Shown one piece after another: positions 39,730-51,636 of a DNA stretch of 64,000 bases; positions within the stretch are counted from its first letter, which is position 1; every line of letters begins with the position of its first letter. The DNA is from Urechis unicinctus (Eukaryota; Annelida; Polychaeta; Xenopneusta; Urechidae): NCBI GenBank assembly GCA_034190875.2, contig CM067350.1, positions 24,808,868-24,872,867 of the forward strand, written 5' to 3'. Made by a program: the position numbers and the translations under genes. The notes under the pieces are model-generated. The model was not told where the DNA came from, made no database searches, and saw nothing but the letters and a program-made list of their open reading frames with translations.

Positions 39730-41216
39730 TTGCTCCAGACGTCCCTACACGCAGAAGAAGACATGATTGCGATGAAATCGTTGCGTAAATGATCACAATT
39801 GCTTGCCGTGTTGTCAACGTGAATTCACACGTGCACTATCGTTTACTCTTACAACAGCTGTCATTGGTGGGTATTTCCAGCGGGTCAGAGGTCATGCACC
39901 AGGTATCAAGTCGATGGCGCCACCTGGTGAATATAAGCGTAAACACCCACAACGGCTGTAATCAATAATATGACGGGGGTCGCAGTAAGCAACGAGCATG
40001 CGCGCTATAATTAAATGACGGCTCCTATTCGATGGTCATTGGAGTATATTGACCATAAGTAGAGTATGTTCGACACTCAAACTCAGTGCTTCTGATCGAA
40101 GGCACATTGTTAATTGACCGGGACTCCATGTCCCGGTTTGCTCTGTGATGTTAATACTCTTGCCTGCATGGCGTTAACTCTGCTGCTATGTTTGATGTCA
40201 ACCAAGGTCTGCGACATACAAACTCTGGTGTCCCAGCGACATCTGACGGTGCCGAATCTTTTAAAGATTGTGTTTGATGTTTATCCGAATAGGTGATACA
40301 ATAAGAGGAATACAAATGGACAATTTGATAACAAATTCTGTGTATACATGCTGTTGATGTCCCGTGTCAAAGTGTATCTGCGTTATCGTTACGTAATGTT
40401 TTATATCCTCGCGTTTGTATTTTAACGCCATTGTTATTGCTTGAATGTAAAGTAATCTGTTTGACATCAAACTGCTCTCTACCACAGGCCTTTTTCCCTA
40501 GGCCCATGAATCATCCACTGTGTTAACTTTGAGATGACAGCGTATGGATACCATTGAATACACTGCTTATAGATGTCTGGGTATTACGGTGCTGTTGCCT
40601 AGCAACAAGGGAAGCTGTTATTTATCGGTAGGTATCACAGATAATTCTGAGAGGTTCAATGTAGTTATAAGATTGATGAAGAACATGCGCATTAAAAGGA
40701 TTAACCCATGCGAGTATTTTATCTGCATTCCTCACAGGCATTGCCTTCGCCAATGCGATCAATCAGAGAAAGATGCTGTAAAATCTGACGATTCAAGCGG
40801 CTAGATGAACTTTTAGGCTGCCATTTGGAACGATGAAATGGACCAATCGCATCATAACTAACGGTTTATTCCAATTCTACTAATTGTCCCAGAGGAGCAA
40901 AACGCCATTAATAATCAAAGGTGTGTGAATAACAGAAGAACATCTGACATTGGCAATTTACCTAAAATACTTCTCGTTGATTGGAACAGCCTTGATTGAA
41001 CACTCTCATCTGTCCCTCACTTCCTACCCTGTACAGATTTTGCTACAGGGATGGAAAGTGAACTTGATGTGCGTGTCAACTCGACATTGGTAATAATCAT
41101 CTACCAATCATAATGCAGGTTTCAATACTAAACAGCTACGATATACATTCCATTTGGAACCGCTATCGCTGAGTAGTATTTCAGTTGATTAGATTAAATA
41201 AACTGTTGGTGGTGTT

Positions 41217-41235
41217 GGGGTGGGGAGGGGGTGGG
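41217..41235 (+). other. G-quadruplex motif with single-base loops
   Basis: GGGGTGGGGAGGGGGTGGG: four G tracts of three or more separated by single bases, the pattern that forms very stable parallel quadruplexes. It lies 1.5 kb upstream of the syd-1-like first coding exon and directly beside the SINE-like copy. Confidence 0.85.
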
Positions 41236-41310
41236 TAGGAGGTGAGGATTCAAACCTCCATCATAACGTGTTGTGCATAGAGCAGTCATCATCACGGCAA
41301 TGACCCACGC
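41236..41310 (-). repeat. tRNA-derived SINE-like copy
   Basis: The B-box-like GTTTGAATCC (41246-41255 on the minus strand) is framed by a GGAGG/CCTC stem resembling a T arm. The upstream part aligns with the 31.4-kb copy. Confidence 0.4.
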
Positions 41311-42084
41311 AATACGTGTATCATCATAATGTTAAATGTAAACGCTATTATGACTAAGCAACAAACACAAATTCTGCGAAAATACAACTCGATCGCAGCA
41401 GTTCACAAATTGCGGTCACATGGCAATCGATCGAATACCAGACAAAGCCATATGGAAATGAAATCGATAATCAATCTTACGCGGCAAAAAATGCGACTTC
41501 CTTAAATATAGCCAACACAAGCATATGTTGACAGACATGCGCCCGGTAGCGCTCGTGTGACAGATGTCGAGATCTCTGCACGGAGCATTGTTTGGTTAAT
41601 TGATTTTCTATGGTTGGGCGTCTTGCTCACCTGGTCACAGGTGACCGTGAGGTGTACCAGATGGTACGCATACGCAATGCATGACCTGGTACAATGATAC
41701 GGGCGTGCTATAAAACCTCCAAATACACACATACGGGCACTAACTAGTCTTTATGGGGTTTATGGGTTTGGCATCTCTTATCTATATGTAACTGATTTGT
41801 ATCTTCAGTTTCGGGAATTGCCCGGGTCAGTGGTATTATTGGCAGGTTATATAGTTGTCCATATATCTTGATTATATTAGCGCAACGCGAAGATCAAATA
41901 CGGCATGCTCTGCACAGGGCACGCGTTCAGCGATATGCCACTAACAAAGCAATAAACACGTGCTCCCATTATTCCAATTAATCCACATGGCAGCGCTGGA
42001 CTAGGGAGCACGATATGTTCCACGTCAGCCATAATAAGGTCTCCAGGATAATTGCTATTTACAGTCCGGTTACGCCCAACCTAG

Positions 42085-42790
42085 CGTATATCTACCCTCC
42101 AGCCTTAATAACACAAAACCTGCTCATGCGTCTATCTACCCTCCAGCCTTAATAACACAAAACCTGCTCATGCCTCTACCAACACTCCAGCCTTAATGGC
42201 ACAAAACCTGCCCATGCGTCTATCTACCCTCCAGGCTTAATAACACAAAACCTGCCCATGCGTCTACCTACCCTCCAGCCTAATAACACAAAACCTGCCC
42301 ATGCGTCTACCTACCCTCCAGCCTTAATAACACAAAACCTCCCCATGCGTCTACCTACCCTCCAGCCTTAATAACACAAAACCTGCCCATGCGTCTACCT
42401 ACCCTCCAGCCTTAATAACACAAACATCCCCATGCGTTTACCTACCCTCCAGCCTCAATAACACAATACCTCCCCATGCGTCTACCTACCCTCCAGTCTT
42501 TAGATAACATAAAACCTCCCCATGCGTCTATATACCCTTCCGCTTTAATAACACAAAACCTCCCCATGCCTCTACCAACACTCCAGCCTTAATAACACAA
42601 AACCTGCCAATGCGTCTACCTACCCTCTAGTCTTAATAACACAAAACTTGCCCATGCGTCTACCTACCCCCCAATCTTAATAACACAAAACCTCCCCATG
42701 CGTCTCCATACCCTCCAGCCTCAATAACACAATACCTCCCCATGCGTCTACCTACCCTCCAGCCTTAATAACACAAAACCTGCCCATGCC
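42085..42790 (+). repeat. 44-bp minisatellite, about 16 copies
   Basis: The unit contains TCTACCTACCCTCCAGCCTT, AATAACACAAAACC and TGCCCATGCG in that order, 44 bp. About 16 tandem copies fill 42085-42790. Variants include CTCTACCAACACTCC (two copies, units 3 and 12), CCTCCCCATG for CCTGCCCATG, and single-base indels. The spacing of variant types suggests block duplication within the array. Confidence 0.97.
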
Positions 42791-42835
42791 TGCAGCGCAT
42801 TAGCTGCTTCTGTCCAGTATACATCAAAAACTATG

Positions 42836-42972
42836 CCTCTATACCTAGCGCCTTACATAATGCATGCGCTGAGAGCATTTGCTGCTGAGTTTTCATATAT
42901 ATAAAGCGGCTTACATAATGCATGCGAACCGAGAGTATAGTATTGGGAGCCTTGCTGAGTTTTCATAAAACG
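42836..42972 (+). repeat. direct duplication after the minisatellite
   Basis: Two copies share CTTACATAATGCATGCG, GAGAG and GCTGAGTTTTCATA, about 70 bp apart. Confidence 0.75.
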
Positions 42973-45900
42973 GTAATGGAAGCATCAACCTGAGGGTCTG
43001 CTATGCGTTAAATCAACATTGTTGTGGGTAAAATTCACATTCGCATGCGTTTTGATAAATGACAAAGATTCCATTGTATCTTTGCGTGTAATCAATTACA
43101 AAATATGCATCGTGCGTAGATTCTATTCGCAGCGTGTCAGTAAATAGATTCACAGGTAATAACACATTATTCCCCCATATCGACCGTCCGTCGTCAATAT
43201 AGAGTCAGATATAGTGTGTAGTGATGTTTCTAACTATTCTGCCTTGGGTACAAATTATGAAAGATTTATGTGTGACTCATTTTCGCTTGAGATTAAAAAA
43301 TAACATTGACCATGCACTGCATACGAAGATGAATGAATCGCATTCTAATTAGATTCGCTTGCCTCTGGCTTAGCCATGGATATTAGTATAACGTAAGATG
43401 AACTATTTCTCACCTCATAATCCATCGAAAAGACGGGTAATTCAGCATAATCCATTCAAAAGACGGGTAATACAGCTTCCATGATTAATCTGCGTATACT
43501 ATGTTTTTGCCTACCCTGTAAATACCAGCACATATACTGGCTTTGTTAAAGGAATAGCATAATACTGTTCACTAGTAAGTCTGGTTCTTCTATCCGATAG
43601 CGCAGTGCCCCGGCAAACAAGTCATGTTGAAGAAGGCAGCTGAGTGACAGCTGCATACTCCAAGACAGAGTTCGACACATATGCTGGCACATGCTCTGAG
43701 TCGCTGAACTATGGCTGCAAATATATATATGTATATATATATTTAATTTCAAACAGTTAAATCTGGTTTGCGTGTTTAAATGCCAAGTTGACACCTGAAC
43801 ATATTCCCTGAAGTACCTAAGTTCCATCAATATATCAGCTGTAGTCAGATATCACAGTAATAAGTGTATCAGTAATATTACCCACATTAGCCGTAAAACC
43901 TATACCCATCAACATGTCATGGTATCAAGGCCGTCTCCAGTCACCCGAACATTCCAGTTATTTGGATGAGCCAAGAGTTGTAGCAGCGTTTGTTAAATCA
44001 GTACCAGTGGATCAGGCAGTGATATTTCAGACGGTCCATGTTTTGAATGACCAACGGACGTTCTAACGGAAGCGATAACATTGCCTGAATTTGAGAGTTA
44101 ACCATACCATGCAGCAATGAATGATGATACTCATACGTTATGCAACAGCACATTATATGAAATTTCATGCGCACTTGAATTAGACCAATGCAAAAGCAGA
44201 TTCTATGTTGAAGTGGGGAATAGGGATGCTAAATATTTATTCCGGTATGTACAGTTCAAGTTACATATATCACGAATATTCACAAAAGCAATTTGTTGTG
44301 TCAAATCTAAAGTCGTCATAGCTTTTCATTACCTGGTGGGGCAATGATTTAAAATATCACATTGACCAATCATTTTCATTTGATGTGGTCATTTGTGATC
44401 ACTTTTTGCGAATATGTCGGTCCAAAACAGTTGTAAAGGTTTTATGATTCTTTCAATCGCAGCATGCGAGAATCCATGATTTAGATACATGGGGCTATGG
44501 ACAAGAAGGTGTATGTTCGAAACAATGATATGTCAAATAAAAAAAGGTTTGTCGGGGAAGTGAGAAGCAGGCGAGTAATTACGTGCGTAAATACAGCTAT
44601 CGTTGATGTCGTGACCTGGATGTACATTTGTTCACCAGTGATATTTGTGATCGGTCCACAATGATGCAGCAGTCTGTATACAATACATTGGGCACTCAAT
44701 ATTTCCCCCCAGTATTCCCTATAATCGATATCATCAGAGCATAAAAGTTAAACAGTACACATAGTACGCAACAATCATGACATTGATAATTAAGCGATTG
44801 CACTATTGGATGTAAAGCTGTAATCTCCAGTGCCCCCATCCCCAGTCTGAGCAAATAAAATTTGTACCCATTCCTTACTCAACAAATTAAGAACAACCCT
44901 TCCCATTGTTGTTACGCTGTTGTCACGCTCTACAGCAGCACGGCGGCTAATATGATAGCATCCCAGCAATTTCAATAAACAAAACTACTAATAAGTTGGT
45001 TTTGTATGGGGAAACAAGTGGGCACTCCGCCATCCAATGCTAAAATCCGCATTAAAGAGATTTACAATAAAGATATTCAGATAGCGTTTATGCCATTTGC
45101 GTTGGCCAATATATGCCTCGCTCTGTGGCAACAAAACGCCAGGGACGAAAGGTCGTAGGGGATAACATGGTAACAGTGTGATGTGACTATATCAAGTCAA
45201 GTTGTCTAAAGTTGCATGACTTTACAATTATTCACTATAGAGCCATGGAACACTACGAAATGTAAGCTACTGAAACCAATGATAGAAGCGACGACGTGGT
45301 TTTAACCGTAGATTAATCTCTTCCCAGAGGGATATTCTATCACAAACCAATGAATACGGTCTGGTGATAGAAGGCTGGAGGACATATGCACTCTCTTTAC
45401 GCTTGATAAGCCACATCAAGTAGATGTTTTTCTCCAGGAAAAATATCAGAGAACTTATAAAATGATTGAAGAATATATCATATGAATGATGGTCTTTTTG
45501 GTTAGAGGTGTTGTACATGAGACATCGTAATCATAAAATACGCACAAATAGAGTATATGCAATAACAATAACAAATTACGAACTGGCAAAGCTAGCATTG
45601 TCTTCTTATTGCTTAACCATTAATTGACCTCGTACAGCATATGGACTAAACATAGACGCTTGATTATCGAAACCATCTACACTTTTTCAAGAGGCCAAAC
45701 AACCTAGTCATACGAAAGAGGGGATATGAGAAACAAATTGGCTTAAGACCGGCGGGTGGCATACAACACATAACTTGACTAGTAGCATTCCACTACATGT
45801 GATGAGCCAACGCATGACCGTTAACACATCGCTTTTATATGGACATAAATACCAATACAGCGATTTGATAGCATACATTTCCGAGGTATCAAGGTATGCT

Positions 45901-46429
45901 TTACTATCCATACACCTTGTTTATCATATATCTATATATTGAGATGACATATTGCAAAGACATCGCTTCAGCTGAGGCTTGAAACTAGAAGTAGGGCTCG
46001 GCAACCATATTGGTGAAATATGCTGCCATCAATCTTCATAAAGCATAGTTAAATCCTTAAAGCGGAAACCGTCACAGAAAAAGAGTGATGTTGTATTTTA
46101 GTGGCTGGTTATACCTACATTGGATTTGTACGTAGCTGTTGTGAGTACTATTGGTGAGTTATTGTGTTTATCTATCGTTTCCAGACCCCGGAAAAAAACT
46201 TTATCACGTCTTCTTCAGTAGGACTGCTATTCTAAGGCTTTTTCGTGCATTGTAAAAATAAAAAAGCAAGAATAATGTAACAAATAAAGATGTTAGCTGT
46301 CTTTGATGGTCATTTCTAGCTGCTTTGTATACAGCAGTTATTCATTCCGAGAGAATATAAAACTATTTCGTGGATATTGAGGGCCCAACTAGCCTTGAAT
46401 GTATTCGGGTGAGATAAATGAGTGATAGT
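42973..46429. other. intergenic, no supported gene
   Basis: It contains a 30-bp near-tandem duplication around AAAAGACGGGTAAT (about 43421-43475), a short AT run near 43720-43745, and the left copy of the repeat flanking the Polinton relic. Confidence 0.55.
45955..46065 (+). repeat. left copy of a diverged repeat flanking the Polinton relic
   Basis: It shares with 53103-53215 the ordered words CTGAGGCTTGAAACTA/CTGATGCTTGGAACTA, GTAGG, and TGCCATCAATCTTCATAAAG/TGCCATCGATCTTCATAAAG. Same orientation, roughly two-thirds identical by eye. Confidence 0.6.
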
Positions 46430-48180
46430 ACACCATATCAGCGAGCAACCAGCCGACATTTCCCGCATTAACCTCATGTTGATCGAGAGGGCGGGTAAGT
46501 TTCACTACACATAGATTAAAGACCTGAACCGCATGCTAGGCGACCAGAGCAAACACCAGCAACGTAAGTACTTCTGCGAGCGGTGCCTACACAGTTATTC
46601 CAGAGAAGACCTGCTGCAGGCTCAAAGGCCAGAATGTAAAGGAACAGCAGTTCGTGTTGATATGCCACAGGAAGGAAAAACAAGATATCCTTTCAGAATT
46701 GGCACAAGCAGCTTCTACATTATATATGCTGACAGGCTAGTTGCGGCCAACAACCCTGCAGCCTTCGCTGTGACTGCTAAGTATGAGCCAGAAGAAGCAA
46801 ACAGGCAGCTGCTCCTGTGAGAGGGTGTCTATCCTCACGAGTTCATGGATCGTAGGTTTGACGCAGCGCTACCACTGATGCAGGAGTTCTACAGCAAGTT
46901 GTCGGAGCAAGGCATAACCGACAACGACAAAATGGGCGACTACCACGATCTGTACCTGCATACAGATGTACTGCTCCAGGCAGACGTGTTTGAGATATTC
47001 CGCAAAAACTGTCTGCAACAGTACGGCCCTGACCAGGACCACTACTACACCAGTTCAGGCCTGTCATGGGACGCTCTACTGAAAGCACAGTCGTCGAGCA
47101 GTACCCCAATTTGAACAACTTGTATGGGTGGGCCATGGGCCAGCCTTTACTAACAGGGTCATTTGAGTGGATGGCAAACCCGGATGCCCTGAGAAATACT
47201 ATACCAACATATCCCGATGATGCAGAGACCGGGTACATACTTCAGGTAGACATGGAATACCAAGAGGAGCTGCACGATGTGCACAACGCGTACCCTCTAG
47301 CCCCTGAAAGGATGGCAGTACAAAAGGAATGGTTGTCAGACTAGCAAAATAATCTCCTAGGGGGAGTGGGGACCCCCTCTTAGGTTAAGAAATTGATATC
47401 CAACCTACACAACAAAGAAAAGCACATGATCTACTACAGGAACCTAAAGCTCTACCTCTCTCTCGGGATGTGGCTAACAAAGATTCACAGAGAGGATAAA
47501 ATACGCAGGTTGGTGGCCAGTCCTGCCTATGCAAGACATAAAGTATTTGATGGTGATCTTGCAGCTCTACACATGCATAATACCAAGCTAGTCGTAGACA
47601 GGCCAGTATACGTCGGCATGTGCATTCCTGACCTCTCCAAGCACCTGATGTATGACTTCAACTATAACACCCTGGCGAAAAGATATGGTGATGGCCTACA
47701 GCTGCTGTACACAGGCAGAGATGGAGATCAAAATACCAGACGTGTATGCAGATATGCACAGTGACACCAACTTTGACACTAGCAACCACCCAGAAGACCA
47801 CGCGCTGCACTGCAACGTAAACAAAGACGCCCTTTGGAAAATTAAGAACGAATACGGTGAGGTGCCAATTAAGTAGGGAGTGCGTAGGGATACGGCCTAA
47901 GATGTGCTCGATTCTACTATCCGACGAGGGGGAATTAGAAAAGCAAAAGGCGTGAAAAAAGCAGTGGTGAAAAAGCAGACTAAGGCAGAAATTATACATG
48001 GAGGCCCTCATTGATAAAAAGCAGTTAAGGCACCGTATGAATATTTTGCGAAGTGAGGGACACCACATTAATGGCCTGAAAATAAACAAGGTGTCGCTGT
48101 CTCCGTTGGATTCCAAGAGATGGATAGATGCAAATGGGATAAACACTCTAGCCTATGGACATAAGGATATACATCAATGA
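46430..48180 (+). pseudogene. protein-primed DNA polymerase B (Polinton), broken
   Basis: Successive plus-strand pieces match the type-B polymerase of Polintons. In order they are: a zinc-binding segment (FCERCLHSY), the exonuclease-region motif FYIIYAD, a palm-region segment around DYHDLYLHTDVLLQADVFE, the palm motif NNLYGWAMGQPL, and a distal segment around DLSKHLMYDFNYN. The last piece ends SLSPLDSKRWID. Breaks include an in-frame TAG (46512-46514), an in-frame TGA (46818-46820) with much of the domain between missing, and frame changes near 47100, 47650-47760 and 47880-47998. There is also a deletion after LTKIHRE that removes the expected fingers-region motif. The last palm motif reads TGRDGD and lacks the usual DTD. 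It cannot be functional. Confidence 0.85.
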
Positions 48181-48189
48181 ATGAGAACA

Positions 48190-48957
48190 CCATCTGGTGG
48201 CAGCTGAGTGTCAGGTGGCACCACAAGCAGCTCCTTCTTTACTAAGCCAAGGAGTGTTCCGTCCTACAAATAGCAGAGCATAGGCTAATCGGGCTTAGTG
48301 ATAGAGCCTCCAAGCCGGTACACAGGGTCAGTTGCACAATGGCGGCCCTGCTCCTACTCACCAAGCTGGTAGAGTAGCGAACGCCAACACCTGAGGGAAG
48401 CTGTTGCTCTTTAAGCCCTACAAAGCGCCCTGGGATCATGGAAAGGGGCTTTTGTGAACTTTTGTTGCCTTTATAGCATCTTTTGGGGGTTTTTTTCCAG
48501 TCAAGCGGGTCACCTCATTGTATATTGCAGAGACAACAGCTTGCAGCCGCGATCCCCACTCAGTCGATCGTTCACCTAATGGAAGTTTTAACTCTGCAAG
48601 AATGTTGGTAAAGCGTTTAACAATAGCCTGGTCTTGATGGACATCCACACGGCCACACTTGATAGTGACCCCATGCTTTGCCAGCAGCTAGTTTACTGCG
48701 CCCGTCCGGGGTAGTTGAGGCCTTTGTAGTGGTCCTCGCTTGTTTATCCTTTCTAGTGCACCTGCAACCTCTGTAGCCTCTCTTGTAGTCAATGGCTCTA
48801 CTGTGAAGGCATACTTATGAGTCCGGCGTTTCCCACTGTCACGAGGAAGAAACAAGAGATCGTCTTGGTGAACCTTATTAGGCCCAACCACATCACATAG
48901 CTTGCCTTGTAAGCCAACCCCGGGCAACTTCATCAGAAACCCTTGAGGCTGCTGCAA
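48190..48957 (-). pseudogene. Polinton integrase (retroviral-type, rve), broken
   Basis: Minus-strand fragments match the C-terminal half of the integrase carried by Polintons. A segment around QDDLLFLPRDSG and RINKRGPLQRPQ (48688-48957) comes from the catalytic core. A segment with NEVTRLTGKKPPKDAIK (48436-48648) comes from the end of the core. A segment with VGLKEQQLPSGVGVRY (from 48439) and a shifted piece ending in KKELLVVPPD (about 48200-48260) come from the C-terminal domain. At least three frame changes or stops separate them, and the N-terminal HHCC region is not seen. It lies tail to tail with the polymerase. The catalytic Asp/Glu positions are not all present. Confidence 0.75.
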
Positions 48958-49242
48958 GCTTCATGATAGCTGTTTTGTCCTTCCAATACCCCTGGGGGCT
49001 TTAGTAGATTGTTTGCATGCGACAAGTCGGGCGATCCATTGTTATCTATTAACGAGCACGAGTCTCCAAATGATATGTAAAAACTCAATGGGGCCCAACC
49101 GCTGACCTGCCCTGTTTGTGTGCGCCAATACGGTTGGCCTATTTAGTCACAGTCATGCCCTGCACAATGAACGTCACCTCACCTCCTTTTGGTCATCTGA
49201 GGGTACATGGAAGTCCGAAAGTTGGGGCTCAGGTTTAGAAGT
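48958..49242. other. unassigned spacer inside the Polinton relic
   Basis: No recognisable coding segment lies between the integrase fragment and the end of the ATPase. It probably holds decayed element sequence. Confidence 0.5.
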
Positions 49243-49955
49243 CTAACAGCTGTGGGGGACAACTGGTATACTATCCATACAATGATACCTAACTCGGCAA
49301 CCAATCACACAGCTGCTGTCTAGCTGGTCAGGAGCAAGATAGTTGCAATCGCAGACAACGGCATATGCGGCAGGCTTATCAGTCTTCAGCAGCAGCTTTG
49401 CGTGCTTGGTCTCACCAAGGAGCTGGCATACTACGACACATTCCTCCCTTGTCGGAATTACATCATTCTCACATAGGGCGTCTTTAAACGAGTCACAGTC
49501 CTTGGTGTGGAAGAGCTGCTCATGTAAGTCCTTCAGCACAGAGTTGTACTTTTGGGTGAGGACCCTGACACTTTGCTGCGCATGGCGGCCACTAAAGGCC
49601 AATTCGGACAGCATGTCTATTTTCTTGGTCAGTGCTTTTGTGGCCTAGCACTCGTCAATAATGTACAGTGTGGAAACAGCTAGTAGAAAACCCTCAAGCA
49701 GTCATGGAACCGCTCACCGGGATCAACAACGTACACCTCATAGTCGGACCATACCCAGGGCCGTGCCTGGTAGGTCTGGTTGAAGCGGATGTTGGGGCAG
49801 AGGATTACAATATGCTGGAAGGCACCGAAGAAGGTTCCCTGAAGTAGGTACAGCATGAATACGGTTTTTTCACACCCGGTCTTACCACTAACAATGGCTG
49901 ATCCAGGGCCATCTGGAAATACAAACTTATTAGACTGCGTTGACAAACCTGCCAT
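49243..49955 (-). pseudogene. A32-like DNA-packaging ATPase (Polinton), broken
   Basis: The first part (49680-49955) starts at ATG 49953-49955. It carries a Walker A-like loop, VSGKTGCEKT, where a Glu stands at a position usually Gly, followed by FQHIVILCPNI. After a frame change, a Walker B-like segment LYIIDE appears at about 49651-49668 and is followed immediately by a TAG (49645-49647). The last part (49243-49614) carries LAFSGRHAQQSVRVLTQKYN and CENDVIPTREE, typical of the distal part of these ATPases. The start codon lies within the last codons of the capsid gene (26-bp overlap, 49930-49955), which suggests coupled genes in the ancestor. The enzyme pumps DNA into capsids in related viruses. 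This copy is dead. Confidence 0.8.
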
Positions 49956-50738
49956 CCTTAATGTTCAGCAGTGCGTTCATAACCACATACATATAGACGT
50001 TCAATGTGCCAGCCACCTCAGCCTTTTTTTGTGATCTTGATGGTGACACCCTCAGACGCATTCTCCACGTGCCGGTCACTGCCATAGAGCTGGTCACAGG
50101 GCGTACTTGCTTGCCAGCAACTCTCCAAGGGGCATGTCAGTCAATGTCAGGTCTTTTGCAGTCATTGCCACGTTTGGGTCATGTTTACTTGCTGCCGCAA
50201 AGGCCGTCTTCGCCTTATCCCACTGCTTGGAGGCGCGCACAGCCAGGGCATACAGCTGTTTGGGAATACCCTCAATAGTCACCTCGATCTTTGTAATCTT
50301 CGGGTTGTAGAATGACTCTGTCTTCCTGGTAAATGAGGTATTGGCTGGGTCATCAAAACGCAGCAGGATGCCTTTCATGCTGCGAGCCGGTACATTCAGG
50401 TTGATGTTACAGAATCGCGAGCCGACCTGTGTACTGGGTGCGGATCATGCGGACCAGCTCTGGTTTTGTAACCATGTCATGCTCCATGGATTTGCCATCG
50501 ATTGTGTAGCTGGCGTTGGTGTCACCCTGTTGCGTGAATCAACGACTGTAGTCGTTGAATGTGAGCTTGTAATTTCAATCTGTCACCAAGCGCACTATGG
50601 GCAAGTGGCCCAGCAGTTGTTGGTTGGTCAATAGTGCTTGGGTTGTTAGTAATAGCCACAGAGTGTTGCACGCCCTTTACCTCGAGGGGCTTGCGTATTC
50701 TTCAATATGGATAGCTTGCTGCCGTAAGTACTCGTCAT
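49930..50738 (-). pseudogene. Polinton major capsid protein (double jelly-roll type), broken
   Basis: The best part (50094-50378) begins MKGILLRFDDPANTSF and includes FYNPKITKIEVTIEGIPKQL, characteristic of the Polinton major capsid protein. Upstream pieces include TIDGKSMEHDM and a possible start at ATG 50736-50738 (MTSTYGSKLSIL). The distal part in shifted frames has RHVENASEGVTIKITKK and ends KDGRFVNAV at TAA 49930-49932. Breaks include a stop after RLAIL upstream of the main piece, frame changes near 50530-50700, and one at the A run near 50022-50028. The protein would form the capsid shell of a virion. No intact frame exists here. Confidence 0.75.
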
Positions 50739-50781
50739 GTTGACAGTTGAACTATAACAAATATATATTCAACACAGTCAC

Positions 50782-50973
50782 ATGTCAGAGTTTGAGAACC
50801 CAACATTTGACAATGATGTCGCAGAGAAGGAGGCTACGGGAGGGCAGAACGAGGTACTCCCTCCTCAGTGGGATGGGTTCCAGAGTCCACTCCCCCTCCC
50901 CCTCCTCAGGGTGCAATGGGGGAGGACATTGAGATGGACCAGACTATACCGCAGGGAGGCCGGGTCATCATAG
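50782..50973 (+). CDS. small hypothetical ORF within the Polinton relic
   Basis: An ATG-initiated frame of 63 codons on the strand opposite the capsid gene, starting MSEFENPTFDNDVAEKE, just upstream of the capsid start. It becomes Pro/Leu/Arg-rich in its second half and may be frameshifted there. I do not recognise the protein. Its place next to the capsid module suggests an accessory or minor capsid-related product of the element, but that is inference. It could also be chance. Confidence 0.3.
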   Translation: MSEFENPTFDNDVAEKEATGGQNEVLPPQWDGFQSPLPLPLLRVQWGRTLRWTRLYRREAGSS

Positions 50974-51093
50974 GCGCCATCAATGCCTATTACGACGCTT
51001 TATTTTAAAATGGTCACACACCAACCCTCGGCCGCCATTATACAGGAAGAGGGTTACCTTTAAAGGACTACCCTGACATAAGGATCGTAATTT

Positions 51094-51580
51094 CTAGTAC
51101 CAGAAGCCCGTTTGCGCTTTCAACAATATACGGTCATCAGAGTGGCGTGGGAGAAGACATCCGTAATGGTTTGGGGTTCGCTGTGTGGACCCGACAAGCG
51201 CTGTCGCAAAAAGCGCAGCCCTAAAAGCCGTTGACCAAGCTGCATCTTCAGCTGCAGAGAAGTGACAGAGCAAGGTGGCGTTGATAGAGGTCTTTATAAA
51301 GGTCAAACTGAACACATCAGGATAGTTTTCTCTGAATGTACCGCCGCTGTAAGCAACTTGAATGCTTGGCTTTGTTGAGCCCTGTGCCCTCTCATGGGCC
51401 GGATATACCCCGGGTGTTTTATATGTGACGTTACTGTTGAATTGATAGGCCAACATAGTTAACCATGTATCAAACTCTGACAATTGTCGAAGCGGTGAGG
51501 CTGTGCCCTTGCAAAATTCTATTGACGACACTGCAGGTAAATCACGTATACTGTGGGCTGGTTCAACATTGAAGAAAATG
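51094..51580 (-). pseudogene. unidentified Polinton-region ORF, possibly a minor capsid protein
   Basis: A minus-strand frame is open from about 51580 to a stop at 51094, at least 145 codons. It includes FNVEPAHSIRDLPAVSS, VTYKTPGVYPAHERAQG and SGGTFRENYPDVFSLTF. It begins right after an in-frame TGA with no ATG, so an upstream part is missing or in another frame. It lies upstream of the capsid gene in the same orientation, where Polintons often carry a minor capsid (penton) gene. I cannot match it to a family from sequence alone. The composition fits the element rather than the AT-rich flank. Confidence 0.35.
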
Positions 51581-51636
51581 AGACCATTTCATGACGTCAA
51601 GGACTGCATGAAAAGGAGGAGGTGCCCATCTAAAAC

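Larger units (their letters stand above)
39730..42084. other. upstream region of the syd-1-like gene and intergenic
   Basis: It may contain upstream exons and the promoter, none of which I can place. An E-box CACGTG lies at about 39828-39833. A short hairpin ACCGGGAC/GTCCCGGT lies at about 40118-40138. A G-quadruplex motif and a SINE-like copy lie at 41.2 kb. Confidence 0.4.
46430..51600. mobile_element. decayed Polinton/Maverick-type DNA element
   Basis: Four hallmark genes of Polintons lie within about 5 kb: protein-primed DNA polymerase B (+), retroviral-type integrase (-), A32-like packaging ATPase (-) and major capsid protein (-). Intact elements are usually 15-20 kb with terminal inverted repeats. 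Here every gene is interrupted, large parts are missing, and I could not find terminal repeats or a target duplication. It is therefore an old, internally deleted copy fixed in the host genome. The composition is more GC-rich than the flanks. A diverged direct repeat occurs on both sides (about 45955-46065 and 53103-53215). The outer limits given are those of recognisable coding sequence. Confidence 0.85.

Noticed and set aside
38087-39792. Several plus-strand frames of 60-114 codons
   Set aside because: They are reverse shadows of the GC-rich syd-1 coding exon.
42085-42790. Regularly spaced repeats as a CRISPR array
   Set aside because: The units are contiguous with no unique spacers. It is a minisatellite.
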